From Oscillospiraceae bacterium (lineage in GTDB: Bacteria > Bacillota > Clostridia > Oscillospirales > Oscillospiraceae): a DNA stretch of 64,000 nucleotides. Under the pieces are notes generated by a model. That model was not told the DNA's origin, made no database searches, and saw only the letters and a list, made by a program, of their open reading frames with translations. Made by a program: the position numbers and the translations under genes. The stretch covers positions 1 through 64,000 of the forward strand of contig JAFSZX010000017.1 of the NCBI GenBank assembly GCA_017458825.1, written 5' to 3'. Below, one piece after another: positions 35,060 through 42,518 of this stretch (its first letter is position 1; the number at the start of each line of letters is the position of its first letter).

Positions 35060-36793
35060 ATGAAACGTGCTTTCCGTTATCTGGCGGCGTTTTCGCTGGC
35101 ATGTCTTTTGCTTCTGCCTGTCCGCTCCGAGGCGGCGGGCGCCAGTCTCAGCGGCAATACCGGCGGGATCCGCGGCGGCAGTACCGTTACGCTGACTTTT
35201 TCCGTCAGCGGCAGTAATCTGACCGCTATCAACGGCTCCTTCTCCGGCATTTCCGGCATGAGCCTTTCCAACGTGTCCTCCGCCCGCAGCGGCTGGACGG
35301 TCACCCTCAACGGCAACGTGTTCACCGCCTACGATACCGCCATGACCAATCCCGTCAACGGCAGTGCCTCCGTGTTTGTCGCCACGTTCAAGGTGCCCTC
35401 CTCCGCCGCCTCCGGCAGCAGTATCTCCGCCGGTATCTCCGGCGTGACCGCGTCGGACACCAATCAAACCATCTCTCTGGGCAGTGCGTCCTGGAGCGCC
35501 ACCGTGGCGGCGCCCTTGAGCGGCAACGCCAATCTGACTGCGCTTTCCTGCTCCAACGCGCCTCTGTCCCCCGCCTTCTCCGGCGGAACGGTGAACTATT
35601 CCGTCACCGTCCCCTATGAGGTATCCTCGCTGGATCTGAGCTACACCCGCGCCGACAGCGGCGCGTCCGTCAGCGTGTCCGGCAACTCGCTGGTGGTGGG
35701 CTCCAATACCGTCACCGTCACGGTGACCGCGGAAAACGGCGCTCAGAAGTATTACTATATCACCGCCGTCCGCCAGCAGGACCCCAATTATAAAGCCAGT
35801 ACCAACGCCATGCTCTCCGCCCTGCGTATCAGCGCCGGCACGATCAGCCCCGCTTTCAGTCCCACGGTATACGACTACGTGGCGTATGTGCCCTACGAGG
35901 TGAAAGACATCACCCTCTCCGGCGTGGCGCAGGACAGCAAGGCGCTGTCCGTCAAGGGTGTTACTTCTTTCCTCAAACCCGGCGATAACGTATTCGCCGT
36001 ACGGTGTACCGCCGAAGATCAGACCACCGTGGGCACCTATACCGTACATGTATACCGTATGCCGTTTTATAGCGGCACGTTGCCGGTGCTCTCCCTCGGC
36101 ACTGACGAGCCGGCCCCACCCGATACGCCGGACACGCCGGCAGGGGAAGCCGCCCTGTCCGCCCTGCTCCTTCGCGCCGCGGATCTTGCCGTGGAGGGCG
36201 TTACCGTCCCCTACGTGAGCGACTATACCGGCGATCTGCCTGTATGGGTGTTTGCCGCCGTGGCGCTGTTGCTGGTGGTGTTGCTGTTCTACGTGATCGG
36301 TACGCTGGTGGGTAAGGCGGTGGGCCGCCGCCGCGCCGCGGCGCCGTTGCAAGCGGAAGAACCGCCGGAAGCGGACTTGCCGGAACCCGAAGCCGCGGAA
36401 CCCGAAACCACAGAACCCGAAACCACAGAACCCGAAACCACAGAACCCGAAACCGCAGAGCCGGAAACCGCGGAACCTGAAACCGTGGAACCCGAAACCG
36501 TGGAACCCGAAACCGTGGAACCGGAAACCGTGGAACCCGAAGCCGTGGAGCCGGAAACCGTGGAACCCGAAACCGCGGAACCCGAAACCGTGGAACCCGA
36601 AACCGTGGAACCCGAAACCGTGGAACCCGAAACCGTGGAGCCCGAAACCGTGGAGCCCGAAACCACAGAGCCGGAAGCCAAGCCGGAGCCTGCCGCGGAG
36701 CCGGAAGCGGTATCGGAGGCGGACAAGGAGGCGGAAGAGCTGGTGCATACCATGACGCTGGATGATCTTTTGAAGGATATCCGCAATCTCTAA
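35060..36793 (+). CDS. Membrane-anchored cohesin-like protein with cytosolic EPETV-repeat tail
   Basis: A 577-aa protein. A signal peptide (1-28) is followed by a cohesin-like domain (about 29-150; [40 protein letters not shown]). Two cadherin-like beta-sandwich domains come next (about 155-333; [36 protein letters not shown]). After a linker, one membrane helix (about 392-418) ends in [11 protein letters not shown], which places the rest inside the cell. The tail has 19 pentapeptide units EPET[VTA] (447-541) and ends with an acidic helix ([17 protein letters not shown]). It starts 19 bases after the dockerin gene. A role as the surface receptor for the dockerin protein is inferred from this adjacency. 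Confidence 0.78.
   Translation: MKRAFRYLAAFSLACLLLLPVRSEAAGASLSGNTGGIRGGSTVTLTFSVSGSNLTAINGSFSGISGMSLSNVSSARSGWTVTLNGNVFTAYDTAMTNPVNGSASVFVATFKVPSSAASGSSISAGISGVTASDTNQTISLGSASWSATVAAPLSGNANLTALSCSNAPLSPAFSGGTVNYSVTVPYEVSSLDLSYTRADSGASVSVSGNSLVVGSNTVTVTVTAENGAQKYYYITAVRQQDPNYKASTNAMLSALRISAGTISPAFSPTVYDYVAYVPYEVKDITLSGVAQDSKALSVKGVTSFLKPGDNVFAVRCTAEDQTTVGTYTVHVYRMPFYSGTLPVLSLGTDEPAPPDTPDTPAGEAALSALLLRAADLAVEGVTVPYVSDYTGDLPVWVFAAVALLLVVLLFYVIGTLVGKAVGRRRAAAPLQAEEPPEADLPEPEAAEPETTEPETTEPETTEPETAEPETAEPETVEPETVEPETVEPETVEPEAVEPETVEPETAEPETVEPETVEPETVEPETVEPETVEPETTEPEAKPEPAAEPEAVSEADKEAEELVHTMTLDDLLKDIRNL
36398..36682 (+). repeat. Nineteen tandem 15-bp coding repeats (EPETx)
   Basis: The 285 bases are exactly 19 units of GAACCCGAAACCGTG-like sequence, each coding E-P-E-[TA]-[VTAK]. 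Third-position and fifth-residue changes cluster by block (TT/AA at the start, V in the middle), as expected from slippage and local conversion. All units stay in frame. Confidence 0.95.
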
Positions 36794-36808
36794 AAGGAGG
36801 ACTATGCG

Positions 36809-37675
36809 ATGGATTCTGTGTTGACCGGTGTAACGGAAACGTCGGATCTTTGGGAAACGCTTGCCTCGTCGGTAACGCTCCACGCCGCGCTTTACGCCCT
36901 GTTGACGCTGGTGATCGGCTTGATCGTCGTGCGCGTGGTAACGGTCCTTTTGCGCAAGGCGCTGGGGCGCGCCAGGGCGGACGGGCGGATCGTCACCTAC
37001 GCGGTGGCGGGCGTGCGCTTTGCGCTGTTGACGGTGGTGGTGCTGATCGCCGCGGATCAGTTGGGAATTCCCATCACGTCGCTGGTGGCGCTTTTGAGCG
37101 TTCTCTCCCTGGCGATCACGCTGGCGGTGCAGACGGTGTTGAGCAACGTGGCAGGCGGTCTTGTGATGGTGGCGACGCGGCCGTTTTCCGTGGGGGATAT
37201 CGTCACCATCGGCGGCGATACCGGCACGGTGGAGGAGATCCGTCTGACCCATACCTGTATCGACACCGTCTCCGGCACGCGCATTATCCTGCCCAACGGC
37301 ACTGTGGCGTCGGAGAAGGTGACCAACCTCTCCGCGCTGGGCAAGCGCCGTGTGGAGGTGGCGGTCTCCGCGTCCTATGACGCGCCGGTGTCCATGGTGC
37401 GAAAGGCGTGTCTGGAAGCGGTGGCGGCGGTGGATCACGTGCTGTCCGATCCGGCGCCGGCGGTGCTGGTCACGTCCTACGGCGAGAGCAGTATCGCCTA
37501 TCTGGTGCTGTGCTGGTGCAAGCCGACGGACTATTTGAGCGTCTACTATCCCTTGACGGAAGCGTTGCGGGAGAGCTTTTTGCGCAACAACGTGGAGATG
37601 ACGTATAACCATTTGAACGTGCATATCATAGACACGCCCGAAAGGATGAAAGATGATGAAAAAGCCTTGCATTGA
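36809..37675 (+). CDS. MscS-family small-conductance mechanosensitive channel
   Basis: A 288-aa protein with three N-terminal helices and an MscS beta domain. The pore helix and its end read LAVQTVLSNVAGGLVMVATR, followed by PFSVGDIVTIGGDTGTVEEI. The beta domain continues with RIILPNGTVASEKVTNLS. It follows the cohesin gene by 15 bases with its own RBS (AAAAGGAGG), so it is probably co-transcribed. It releases osmolytes under membrane tension. Confidence 0.92.
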   Translation: MDSVLTGVTETSDLWETLASSVTLHAALYALLTLVIGLIVVRVVTVLLRKALGRARADGRIVTYAVAGVRFALLTVVVLIAADQLGIPITSLVALLSVLSLAITLAVQTVLSNVAGGLVMVATRPFSVGDIVTIGGDTGTVEEIRLTHTCIDTVSGTRIILPNGTVASEKVTNLSALGKRRVEVAVSASYDAPVSMVRKACLEAVAAVDHVLSDPAPAVLVTSYGESSIAYLVLCWCKPTDYLSVYYPLTEALRESFLRNNVEMTYNHLNVHIIDTPERMKDDEKALH

Positions 37676-38144
37676 CCCGTCGGTCTTTCTCGCGCCCAAC
37701 GCCACCGTGCTGGGCGACGTGACCGTGGGCGCGGACAGCAGTATCTTTTTCGGCGCCGTGGTGCGGGGTGACCGCGCCGGCATCACCGTCGGGCGCGGCA
37801 GTAATATACAGGACAACTGCGTACTCCACGTGGAGTTCGACGAGCCGCTGACCGTGGGCGATCACGTCACGGTGGGGCACGGCGCCATTCTCCACGGCTG
37901 TACCGTGGGCGACGGGTCGCTCATCGGCATGGGCGCCGTGGTATTGGGCGGCGCGGTGATCGGCAAGCACTGCATCATCGGCGCCGGAGCCCTTGTGCCC
38001 CAGGGTATGGTGATCCCCGACGGGTCGCTGGCGGTGGGCGTTCCCGCCAAGGTGCGCCGGACGCTGACAGAGCAGGAGATCGCCGGTAATCTGGAAAATG
38101 CCGCCGCCTACGTGGCGGAGGCGCGGGCATACCGGGGCGAATAA
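37653..38144 (+). CDS. Gamma-carbonic-anhydrase-like hexapeptide-repeat protein
   Basis: A 163-aa left-handed beta-helix protein (YrdA/PaaY group). Hexapeptide turns include ATVLGDVTVGADSSIFFGAV and RGDRAGITVGRGSNIQDN. The zinc-ligand histidines sit in CVLHVEFDE and VTVGHGAILHGC, so the metal site looks intact. Carbonic anhydrase activity is known for some, not all, members. It overlaps the channel gene by 23 bases. Confidence 0.88.
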   Translation: MMKKPCIDPSVFLAPNATVLGDVTVGADSSIFFGAVVRGDRAGITVGRGSNIQDNCVLHVEFDEPLTVGDHVTVGHGAILHGCTVGDGSLIGMGAVVLGGAVIGKHCIIGAGALVPQGMVIPDGSLAVGVPAKVRRTLTEQEIAGNLENAAAYVAEARAYRGE

Positions 38145-38183
38145 CAAACCAAAAGCCGTTTTAAGTATAGAGTTTCCATACAA

Positions 38184-38225
38184 AAAGGGTGTGTTGTAGA
38201 TTTCTTTCTGCAACACACCCTTTCT
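38184..38225. terminator. Terminator after the gamma-CA gene
   Basis: AAAGGGTGTGTTG (38184-38196) pairs perfectly with CAACACACCCTTT (38211-38223) around a 14-base loop, followed by CTATTT. It marks the left edge of an AT-rich island. Confidence 0.8.
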
Positions 38226-38273
38226 ATTTGTGATCTCTTTTTGCTTACGGACGAATGGTAATGTATGTTTTTC

Positions 38274-38302
38274 TTGTCTTTTGTTCGCACAAGTGCTATA
38301 CT
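38274..38302 (+). promoter_or_regulatory. Promoter of the structured leader at 38309
   Basis: TTGTCT (38274-38279), exactly 17 bp, TATACT (38297-38302) with an extended -10 TGC. Transcription should begin near 38309, at the base of the long hairpin. Confidence 0.75.
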
Positions 38303-38308
38303 GGTGTC

Positions 38309-38440
38309 GCTACACAAACTGCATACTCTCATCCGCACAAAGAGAATGTGTTTTTTTAGGTAAAAACGCATCCTCCATTTTGGCGTTCTCCTTGTGTGGA
38401 TGGCAGAAGTTTGTGTAGCAACAAGCGGAGATGCGTTTTT
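38309..38440 (+). ncRNA. Structured leader or small RNA with pseudoknot potential
   Basis: A long interrupted hairpin forms from GCTACACAAACT (38309-38320) with AGTTTGTGTAGC (38408-38419), CATCCGCACAA (38330-38340) with TTGTGTGGATG (38392-38402, one G-U), and GAGAATG (38342-38348) with CGTTCTC (38384-38390, one wobble). Its apical loop contains AAAAACGCATC (38362-38372), an exact complement of GATGCGTTTTT (38430-38440) just 3' of the hairpin. That would make a pseudoknot, and an intrinsic terminator follows at once. No T-box or known riboswitch motif was recognised. It may be a free-standing ncRNA of about 165 bases or an attenuator for the 76-aa gene downstream. Confidence 0.6.
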
Positions 38441-38441
38441 C

Positions 38442-38475
38442 GTGCGCAACTCTGTTTGAGCTGCGCACTTTTTTT
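38442..38475 (+). terminator. Terminator or attenuator ending the 38309 RNA
   Basis: GTGCGCA (38442-38448) pairs with TGCGCAC (38462-38468), with an inner CTC/GAG, followed by seven T. It starts one base after the pseudoknot strand. Confidence 0.82.
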
Positions 38476-38525
38476 GTCTCGAAAAGTGTGTGGTAAGAGA
38501 TAAATTACAGAAAGGAGGAATTGGC

Positions 38526-38756
38526 ATGGGAAAAGCACTAGATCTAAGCGCATTGGATGATTTGTTCTGTCAAAGGAAAACCTTTAAGTTAACCGATGAG
38601 CAATACAAGAAAAAGACAGGAAAGAGTCTTCCAACTAATATGCAGTATCTAAAGTTCTCTTCCCCGCTGGCTCGAAAGGCAAAAGAAAATGGGTACAGGA
38701 TAGAAGTTGAAGAGAATGCTGTCATCCAAAAAGTACTCACGTTCACAAAAAGATAG
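38526..38756 (+). CDS. Hypothetical 76-aa protein downstream of the structured leader
   Basis: A small, basic, soluble protein of unknown family (LDDLFCQRKTFKLTDEQYKK, then KTGKSLPTNMQYLKF). A strong RBS (GAAAGGAGG) precedes the ATG by 6-7 bases. There is no obvious promoter between the terminator at 38475 and this start, so expression probably depends on readthrough of that terminator. It is AT-rich compared with the flanking chromosome and 11 bases from the next gene. Confidence 0.72.
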   Translation: MGKALDLSALDDLFCQRKTFKLTDEQYKKKTGKSLPTNMQYLKFSSPLARKAKENGYRIEVEENAVIQKVLTFTKR

Positions 38757-38767
38757 GAGAAACAAAA

Positions 38768-39154
38768 ATGAAAAGAATCATTATGTTTTCGTTGTCACTG
38801 ATACTGGTCGCTTGTCTAATGTCGAGTTGTACTACACCCGGAAGCACTTCTACGCAGGACAAATCATCCGTCGAGAACACCCAGCAGTCTATGACAAAAA
38901 GTCAAGCTGAGGCGAAAGCGTTGTCCGAACTAATGCGCGCTCTCACTCAGGATAGGCACGCTAACATCTATTTTAATCCAAATGAAACCCGCTATAATAT
39001 TGCTACATCAGATCATAGAAGTTACGGTTGGGTATTTAAGGGAACGGTTTCTCTCTATGATTCTTATGGGCAGTATGCCGGTCGAGGAACATTCGACATA
39101 ACAGTTTATAGTTCTGGCAGTGCAAATTGTGATCTTGACCTGGATGTGCGTTGA
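38768..39154 (+). CDS. Small secreted lipoprotein, unknown function
   Basis: A 128-aa protein with signal peptide and lipobox LMSSC (Cys at residue 21), then a Ser/Thr/Gln-rich linker and a C-terminal domain of about 70 residues with alternating beta-like strands (YGWVFKGTVSLYDSYGQYAG, GTFDITVYSSGSANCDLD). AGGAGAAAC precedes the ATG. It lies in the same AT-rich island and probably in one transcript with the 76-aa gene. No family recognised. Confidence 0.75.
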   Translation: MKRIIMFSLSLILVACLMSSCTTPGSTSTQDKSSVENTQQSMTKSQAEAKALSELMRALTQDRHANIYFNPNETRYNIATSDHRSYGWVFKGTVSLYDSYGQYAGRGTFDITVYSSGSANCDLDLDVR

Positions 39155-39171
39155 GAAGCAATCTTTCCCAA

Positions 39172-39221
39172 AATAGTGACGCCCCTGTGTGATAATCTTT
39201 ATGCACAGGGACGTCACTATT
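39172..39221. terminator. Long hairpin between convergent genes
   Basis: AATAGTGACG (39172-39181) plus CCCTGTG (39183-39189) pair with CACAGGG (39204-39210) plus CGTCACTATT (39212-39221): 17 bp with one mismatch. There is no strong T-run, so this may be a terminator or an mRNA-stabilising end shared with the leftward gene. Confidence 0.6.
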
Positions 39222-39240
39222 GCATTGTTCTAGATATCCT

Positions 39241-40011
39241 TCATTGTCTTTCCCGATCCGCCTCGATCAGCCGCTTGAGCGCCTCCACGCCCACCGCCAC
39301 GGCGGAGGCGGTCTCCTCGTTCATCCTCTGATCCAGTCCCGCCGCTTCCCGCTCCTGATTCCAGATCACGTGGAAGCAGGAGCCGCACCGGCAGCCCAGC
39401 GCGTTGGCAATGACGAACAGCGCCGCGCTCTCCATCTCGCTTGCCTTCACACCCAGACGCTTCCACGCCTCCCACTTTTCCAGAAGCTCGTAGCTCACCG
39501 GCATCCGCCCGGGCGCGTGCTGACCGTAAAAGGAATCCTTACACTGGACAACGCCGGTGTGGTAGGAATAGCCCAGCGCCTTTGCCGCCGATACCAGCGC
39601 ACTGGTCACGGTGAAATCCGCCACCGCCGGATACTCGATGGGCGCGTACTCCCGACTGGTGTGCTCAAACCGCACCGCGCCGGTGGCGATCACCACCTCG
39701 CCGCTTTGCACATTCAGATCAATGCCGCCGCAGGTACCCACGCGGATAAACGTATCCGCGCCCACGTTGTGCAGTTCCTCCATGGCGATAGCGGCGGAAG
39801 GGCCGCCGATGCCGGTGGAGCACACCGTCACCTTTTCTCCCAGCAAATAGCCGGAATAGATGGTATATTCCCGATTGGACGTGATAAACCGCGGCTCGTC
39901 AAAATGGCCGGCGATCTTCTCGCACCGCCCCGGATCGCCGGGCAGGATGCAGTAACGCCCCACATCGCCGGCAACGCAGTGCAGATGAAACTGTTTTTCC
40001 AATTTTTGCAT
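39241..40011 (-). CDS. udp: Uridine phosphorylase
   Basis: A 256-aa nucleoside phosphorylase: [49 protein letters not shown] and [12 protein letters not shown] form the uridine-phosphorylase signature. [19 protein letters not shown] contributes the ribose-binding Met-Glu. It releases uracil and ribose-1-phosphate from uridine, and may work with the cytidine deaminase at 47997 in pyrimidine salvage. Own promoter at 40041-40069. Confidence 0.92.
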   Translation of the reverse strand: MQKLEKQFHLHCVAGDVGRYCILPGDPGRCEKIAGHFDEPRFITSNREYTIYSGYLLGEKVTVCSTGIGGPSAAIAMEELHNVGADTFIRVGTCGGIDLNVQSGEVVIATGAVRFEHTSREYAPIEYPAVADFTVTSALVSAAKALGYSYHTGVVQCKDSFYGQHAPGRMPVSYELLEKWEAWKRLGVKASEMESAALFVIANALGCRCGSCFHVIWNQEREAAGLDQRMNEETASAVAVGVEALKRLIEADRERQ

Positions 40012-40040
40012 AAAATCCGTCCTCCTTCCCTGATACGCTT

Positions 40041-40069
40041 ATTATAGCGGTTTTTCTTCCCAAAAGCAA
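40041..40069 (-). promoter_or_regulatory. Promoter for udp
   Basis: Minus strand TTGCTT (40069-40064), 17 bp, TATAAT (40046-40041). Confidence 0.75.
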
Positions 40070-40198
40070 CCGTTTGGGCGCGCTGGCGTTTTTTGCCGCC
40101 GCCGCCAGAACTTACAACGGGTATTTTTCCGCGCGCCGCTTACACTACAAAGGCGCGGCTCGCGCCGCGCGTTTTGCGACAGGGAGGGAAACACGGCC

Positions 40199-40462
40199 AT
40201 GCAAAAGAAGCTTGCCGCTTTGGCGATCGCCGCGCTGTTAAGCGTGAGTATGAGCGGCTGTGCCGCCGGCACCAATACGGACAACGGCACCAAGCCGCTC
40301 TTCCCCGACGATTCCATCACCAGCGGGGACTATGACACCGATACGAGCCGGAAGTACAGCGACAAAAACGGTCTCTTCTCCACCGATCGGGACCGGTTTG
40401 ACCAAATGCTGGAAAACGGACGCGTCCGGGATACGGACGGTTATCTGCGCAGCGACCGCTGA
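40199..40462 (+). CDS. Small lipoprotein, unknown function
   Basis: An 87-aa protein with signal peptide and lipobox MSGC (Cys at residue 21). The mature 67 residues are Asp/Ser/Thr-rich and carry repeated Asp-Thr-Asp-type clusters (SGDYDTDTSRKYSDK), probably disordered. The RBS is GGGAGGG. Bounded by the udp promoter region and a perfect terminator hairpin. No family recognised. Confidence 0.72.
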   Translation: MQKKLAALAIAALLSVSMSGCAAGTNTDNGTKPLFPDDSITSGDYDTDTSRKYSDKNGLFSTDRDRFDQMLENGRVRDTDGYLRSDR

Positions 40463-40466
40463 CAAA

Positions 40467-40508
40467 CGGCAGGACGCCGCCCTTTAAAGGGCGGCGTCCT
40501 GCCGCTTT
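40467..40508. terminator. Perfect palindromic bidirectional terminator
   Basis: CGGCAGGACGCCGCCCTTT (40467-40485) and its exact complement (40486-40504), followed by CTTTTATAT. It separates the lipoprotein gene from the convergent feoB stop. Confidence 0.88.
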
Positions 40509-42424
40509 TATATACCGAACAATACCGCGGCGGTGTGGATGGCGAGGCACAGCGCCACGCCCGCCGCCAGCGGCAACAGCATTCCCACCGCCGTCCAGCG
40601 CAGGCTCCCCGTTTCCCGGCGCAACGTCAGACAGGTGGTGCCGCAGGGCAGGTGCATCAGGCAAAGCGCCATGGCGCACAGCGCCGTCTGCCCCGTCCAG
40701 CCGTGGGCGACCAGTACGCCCCGAAGCTGGGCAAGACCCTCGTATTCCGTCAGCGTGCCGGTTTGGAGATACCCCATGAGCAGGACGGGCAACACGATCT
40801 CATTGGCGGGAAAGCCCAGCAAAAACGCCAGCAGGATCATGCCGTCCAGACCCAGCAAACGGCCTGCCGGATCCAGAAAGGAGGCGACGGCACCCAACAG
40901 CGGCTCGCCGCCGACGGATACGTTGCCCAAAACCCAGATCACCAGTCCCGCCGGCGCCGCCACCGTTACGGCGCGGCCCAGGACAAACAGGGTCCTATCC
41001 AGCACCGAGCGCACCAGCACCTGTCCCCACCGGGGCATACGGTACGGCGGCAGTTCCAGGGAAAAAGAGGAGGATTCGCCGCGCAACAGCGTATCGGAGA
41101 GAAGACGCGACGATAAGAGCGTGAGCGCCACGCAAAAGGCGATCACCAGCAAAAAGACGGCGGTGGCGCACAGGGACCGCGCCGCGGCGGTGGCGCCGGC
41201 GGAAAAGAACAGGGTGATCAGCACGATCAGCGTGGGAAACCTGCCGTTGCACGGCACCAGCGAGTTGGTGAGCATCGCCACCAGACGTTCCCGCGGACTG
41301 TTGATGATCCGGCACCCTGTGACGCCGCAGGCGTTACAGCCAAAGCCCATGCACATCGTCAGGCTCTGCCGCCCGTGGGCGCCGGCGGCGCGAAAGAGCC
41401 GATCCATATTAAAGGCAAGGCGCGGCAAAAAGCCCGCGTCCTCCAGCAGGGTGAAAAGCGGAAAGAAGATCGCCATAGGCGGCAACATCACCGACACCAC
41501 CCACGCCACGGTGCGATAGACACCGTCCACCAGCGCGCCGCGAAGCCACCACGGCGCGGCGGCAAGCAAGCGTTTGAGCGGCGCTTCCCACGAAAAGAGC
41601 GCCTTGGCAAGCCACGCCGAGGGGATATTGGCGCCCCAGATGGTGAGGTAGAAAACGCCCGACATCAGCAGCACCATGGCGGCAATACCGGTCAGGCGCG
41701 AGGTGAGGATCCGGTCCAGCCGCCGCTCCCTTTCCCGGGCGGCGCCGCGGCGGCGTATACTCACGTCCGCCACCGCCTCGGCGCGGCGCATCTGAGCGGC
41801 GATCACCTGATCGCGCACCGGCGAAGGCGCATGGCGCAAACGCGCCAGCTGTTCCCCGGGCGATAAGCCGGTCAGCGCCTGCGCCGCCTCCGGCGGATAG
41901 GTCACATGCCAGCGATCCTCCCTGCAGGGCAGGCGCGCCGTTTGGCGCAAAACGCGGCACAGCTCCTCCACCCCCTGCCCCGTTCGGGCGCTGATACATA
42001 CCACCGGCGCCGCCAGCGCCAGGCAGAGGCGCTCCGTGTCGATCTCCACGCCACGCCGCCGCGCCTCGTCCATCATATTCACGCACAGCACCATCCGGCG
42101 GGTCAACTGCCGTACCTGCACCGCCAGCAGGAGATTGCGCCTTAAACACGCCGCGTCTGTCACCACCAGCGTCACGTCCGCGGCGCCGGAGACGATGAAA
42201 TCGCCCGCTACCTGTTCCTCCGGCGAATCCGCCTGCAAGGAATACGTACCGGGCAGATCCACAAGGCGCAGCGCGTAATCCCTGCCGCGCCAGTCACCCT
42301 GCGCCAGCTCCACCGTTTTGCCCGGCCAGTTGCCCGTGTGCTGTCGCAGACCGGTCAAACGGTTGAATAAGGTGGATTTCCCCACATTGGGGTTTCCCGC
42401 CAGCGCCACCGTATATCGTTCCAT
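40508..42424 (-). CDS. feoB: Ferrous iron transporter FeoB
   Basis: A 638-aa protein. The N-terminal G domain has GNPNVGKST (G1), DLPGTYSL (G3) and CVNMMDEARRRG (G4). A helical GDI region follows, then two Gate domains with about eight helices including CMGFGCNACGVTGCRIINSP and VLPVLLMGYL. It imports Fe(II) driven by nucleotide hydrolysis. ATG at 42424 follows GGGAGG; the long frame extension to 42835 is rejected because it overlaps the divergent gene. FeoA is not adjacent but lies 6 kb away at 48438. Confidence 0.95.
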   Translation of the reverse strand: MERYTVALAGNPNVGKSTLFNRLTGLRQHTGNWPGKTVELAQGDWRGRDYALRLVDLPGTYSLQADSPEEQVAGDFIVSGAADVTLVVTDAACLRRNLLLAVQVRQLTRRMVLCVNMMDEARRRGVEIDTERLCLALAAPVVCISARTGQGVEELCRVLRQTARLPCREDRWHVTYPPEAAQALTGLSPGEQLARLRHAPSPVRDQVIAAQMRRAEAVADVSIRRRGAARERERRLDRILTSRLTGIAAMVLLMSGVFYLTIWGANIPSAWLAKALFSWEAPLKRLLAAAPWWLRGALVDGVYRTVAWVVSVMLPPMAIFFPLFTLLEDAGFLPRLAFNMDRLFRAAGAHGRQSLTMCMGFGCNACGVTGCRIINSPRERLVAMLTNSLVPCNGRFPTLIVLITLFFSAGATAAARSLCATAVFLLVIAFCVALTLLSSRLLSDTLLRGESSSFSLELPPYRMPRWGQVLVRSVLDRTLFVLGRAVTVAAPAGLVIWVLGNVSVGGEPLLGAVASFLDPAGRLLGLDGMILLAFLLGFPANEIVLPVLLMGYLQTGTLTEYEGLAQLRGVLVAHGWTGQTALCAMALCLMHLPCGTTCLTLRRETGSLRWTAVGMLLPLAAGVALCLAIHTAAVLFGI

Positions 42425-42518
42425 CCTGCCGCCTCCCTGCCTGATCTCCCCCCATTCTATGCGCCGCGCCGTTCTGCCGGCACCGCGCCGGTCATAGGCT
42501 GATACGGAGGTGTTGTAT

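Noticed and set aside
36398..36682. Possible CRISPR array
   Set aside because: The 15-bp units are directly contiguous with no spacers and stay in frame; no cas gene is present.
36289..36786. Minus-strand Ser-Gly-Ser-Thr-Val repeat protein
   Set aside because: It is the antisense reading of the EPETV coding repeat and lacks an RBS.
32602..37816. Very long minus-strand open frames (811 and 936 codons) opposite the dockerin, cohesin, MscS and gamma-CA genes
   Set aside because: They are low-complexity shadows of GC-rich codons; the plus-strand genes have RBSs, signal peptides and recognisable domains.
38309..38475. T-box leader
   Set aside because: No GGTACC-type T-box core, and the downstream gene is not an amino-acid gene.
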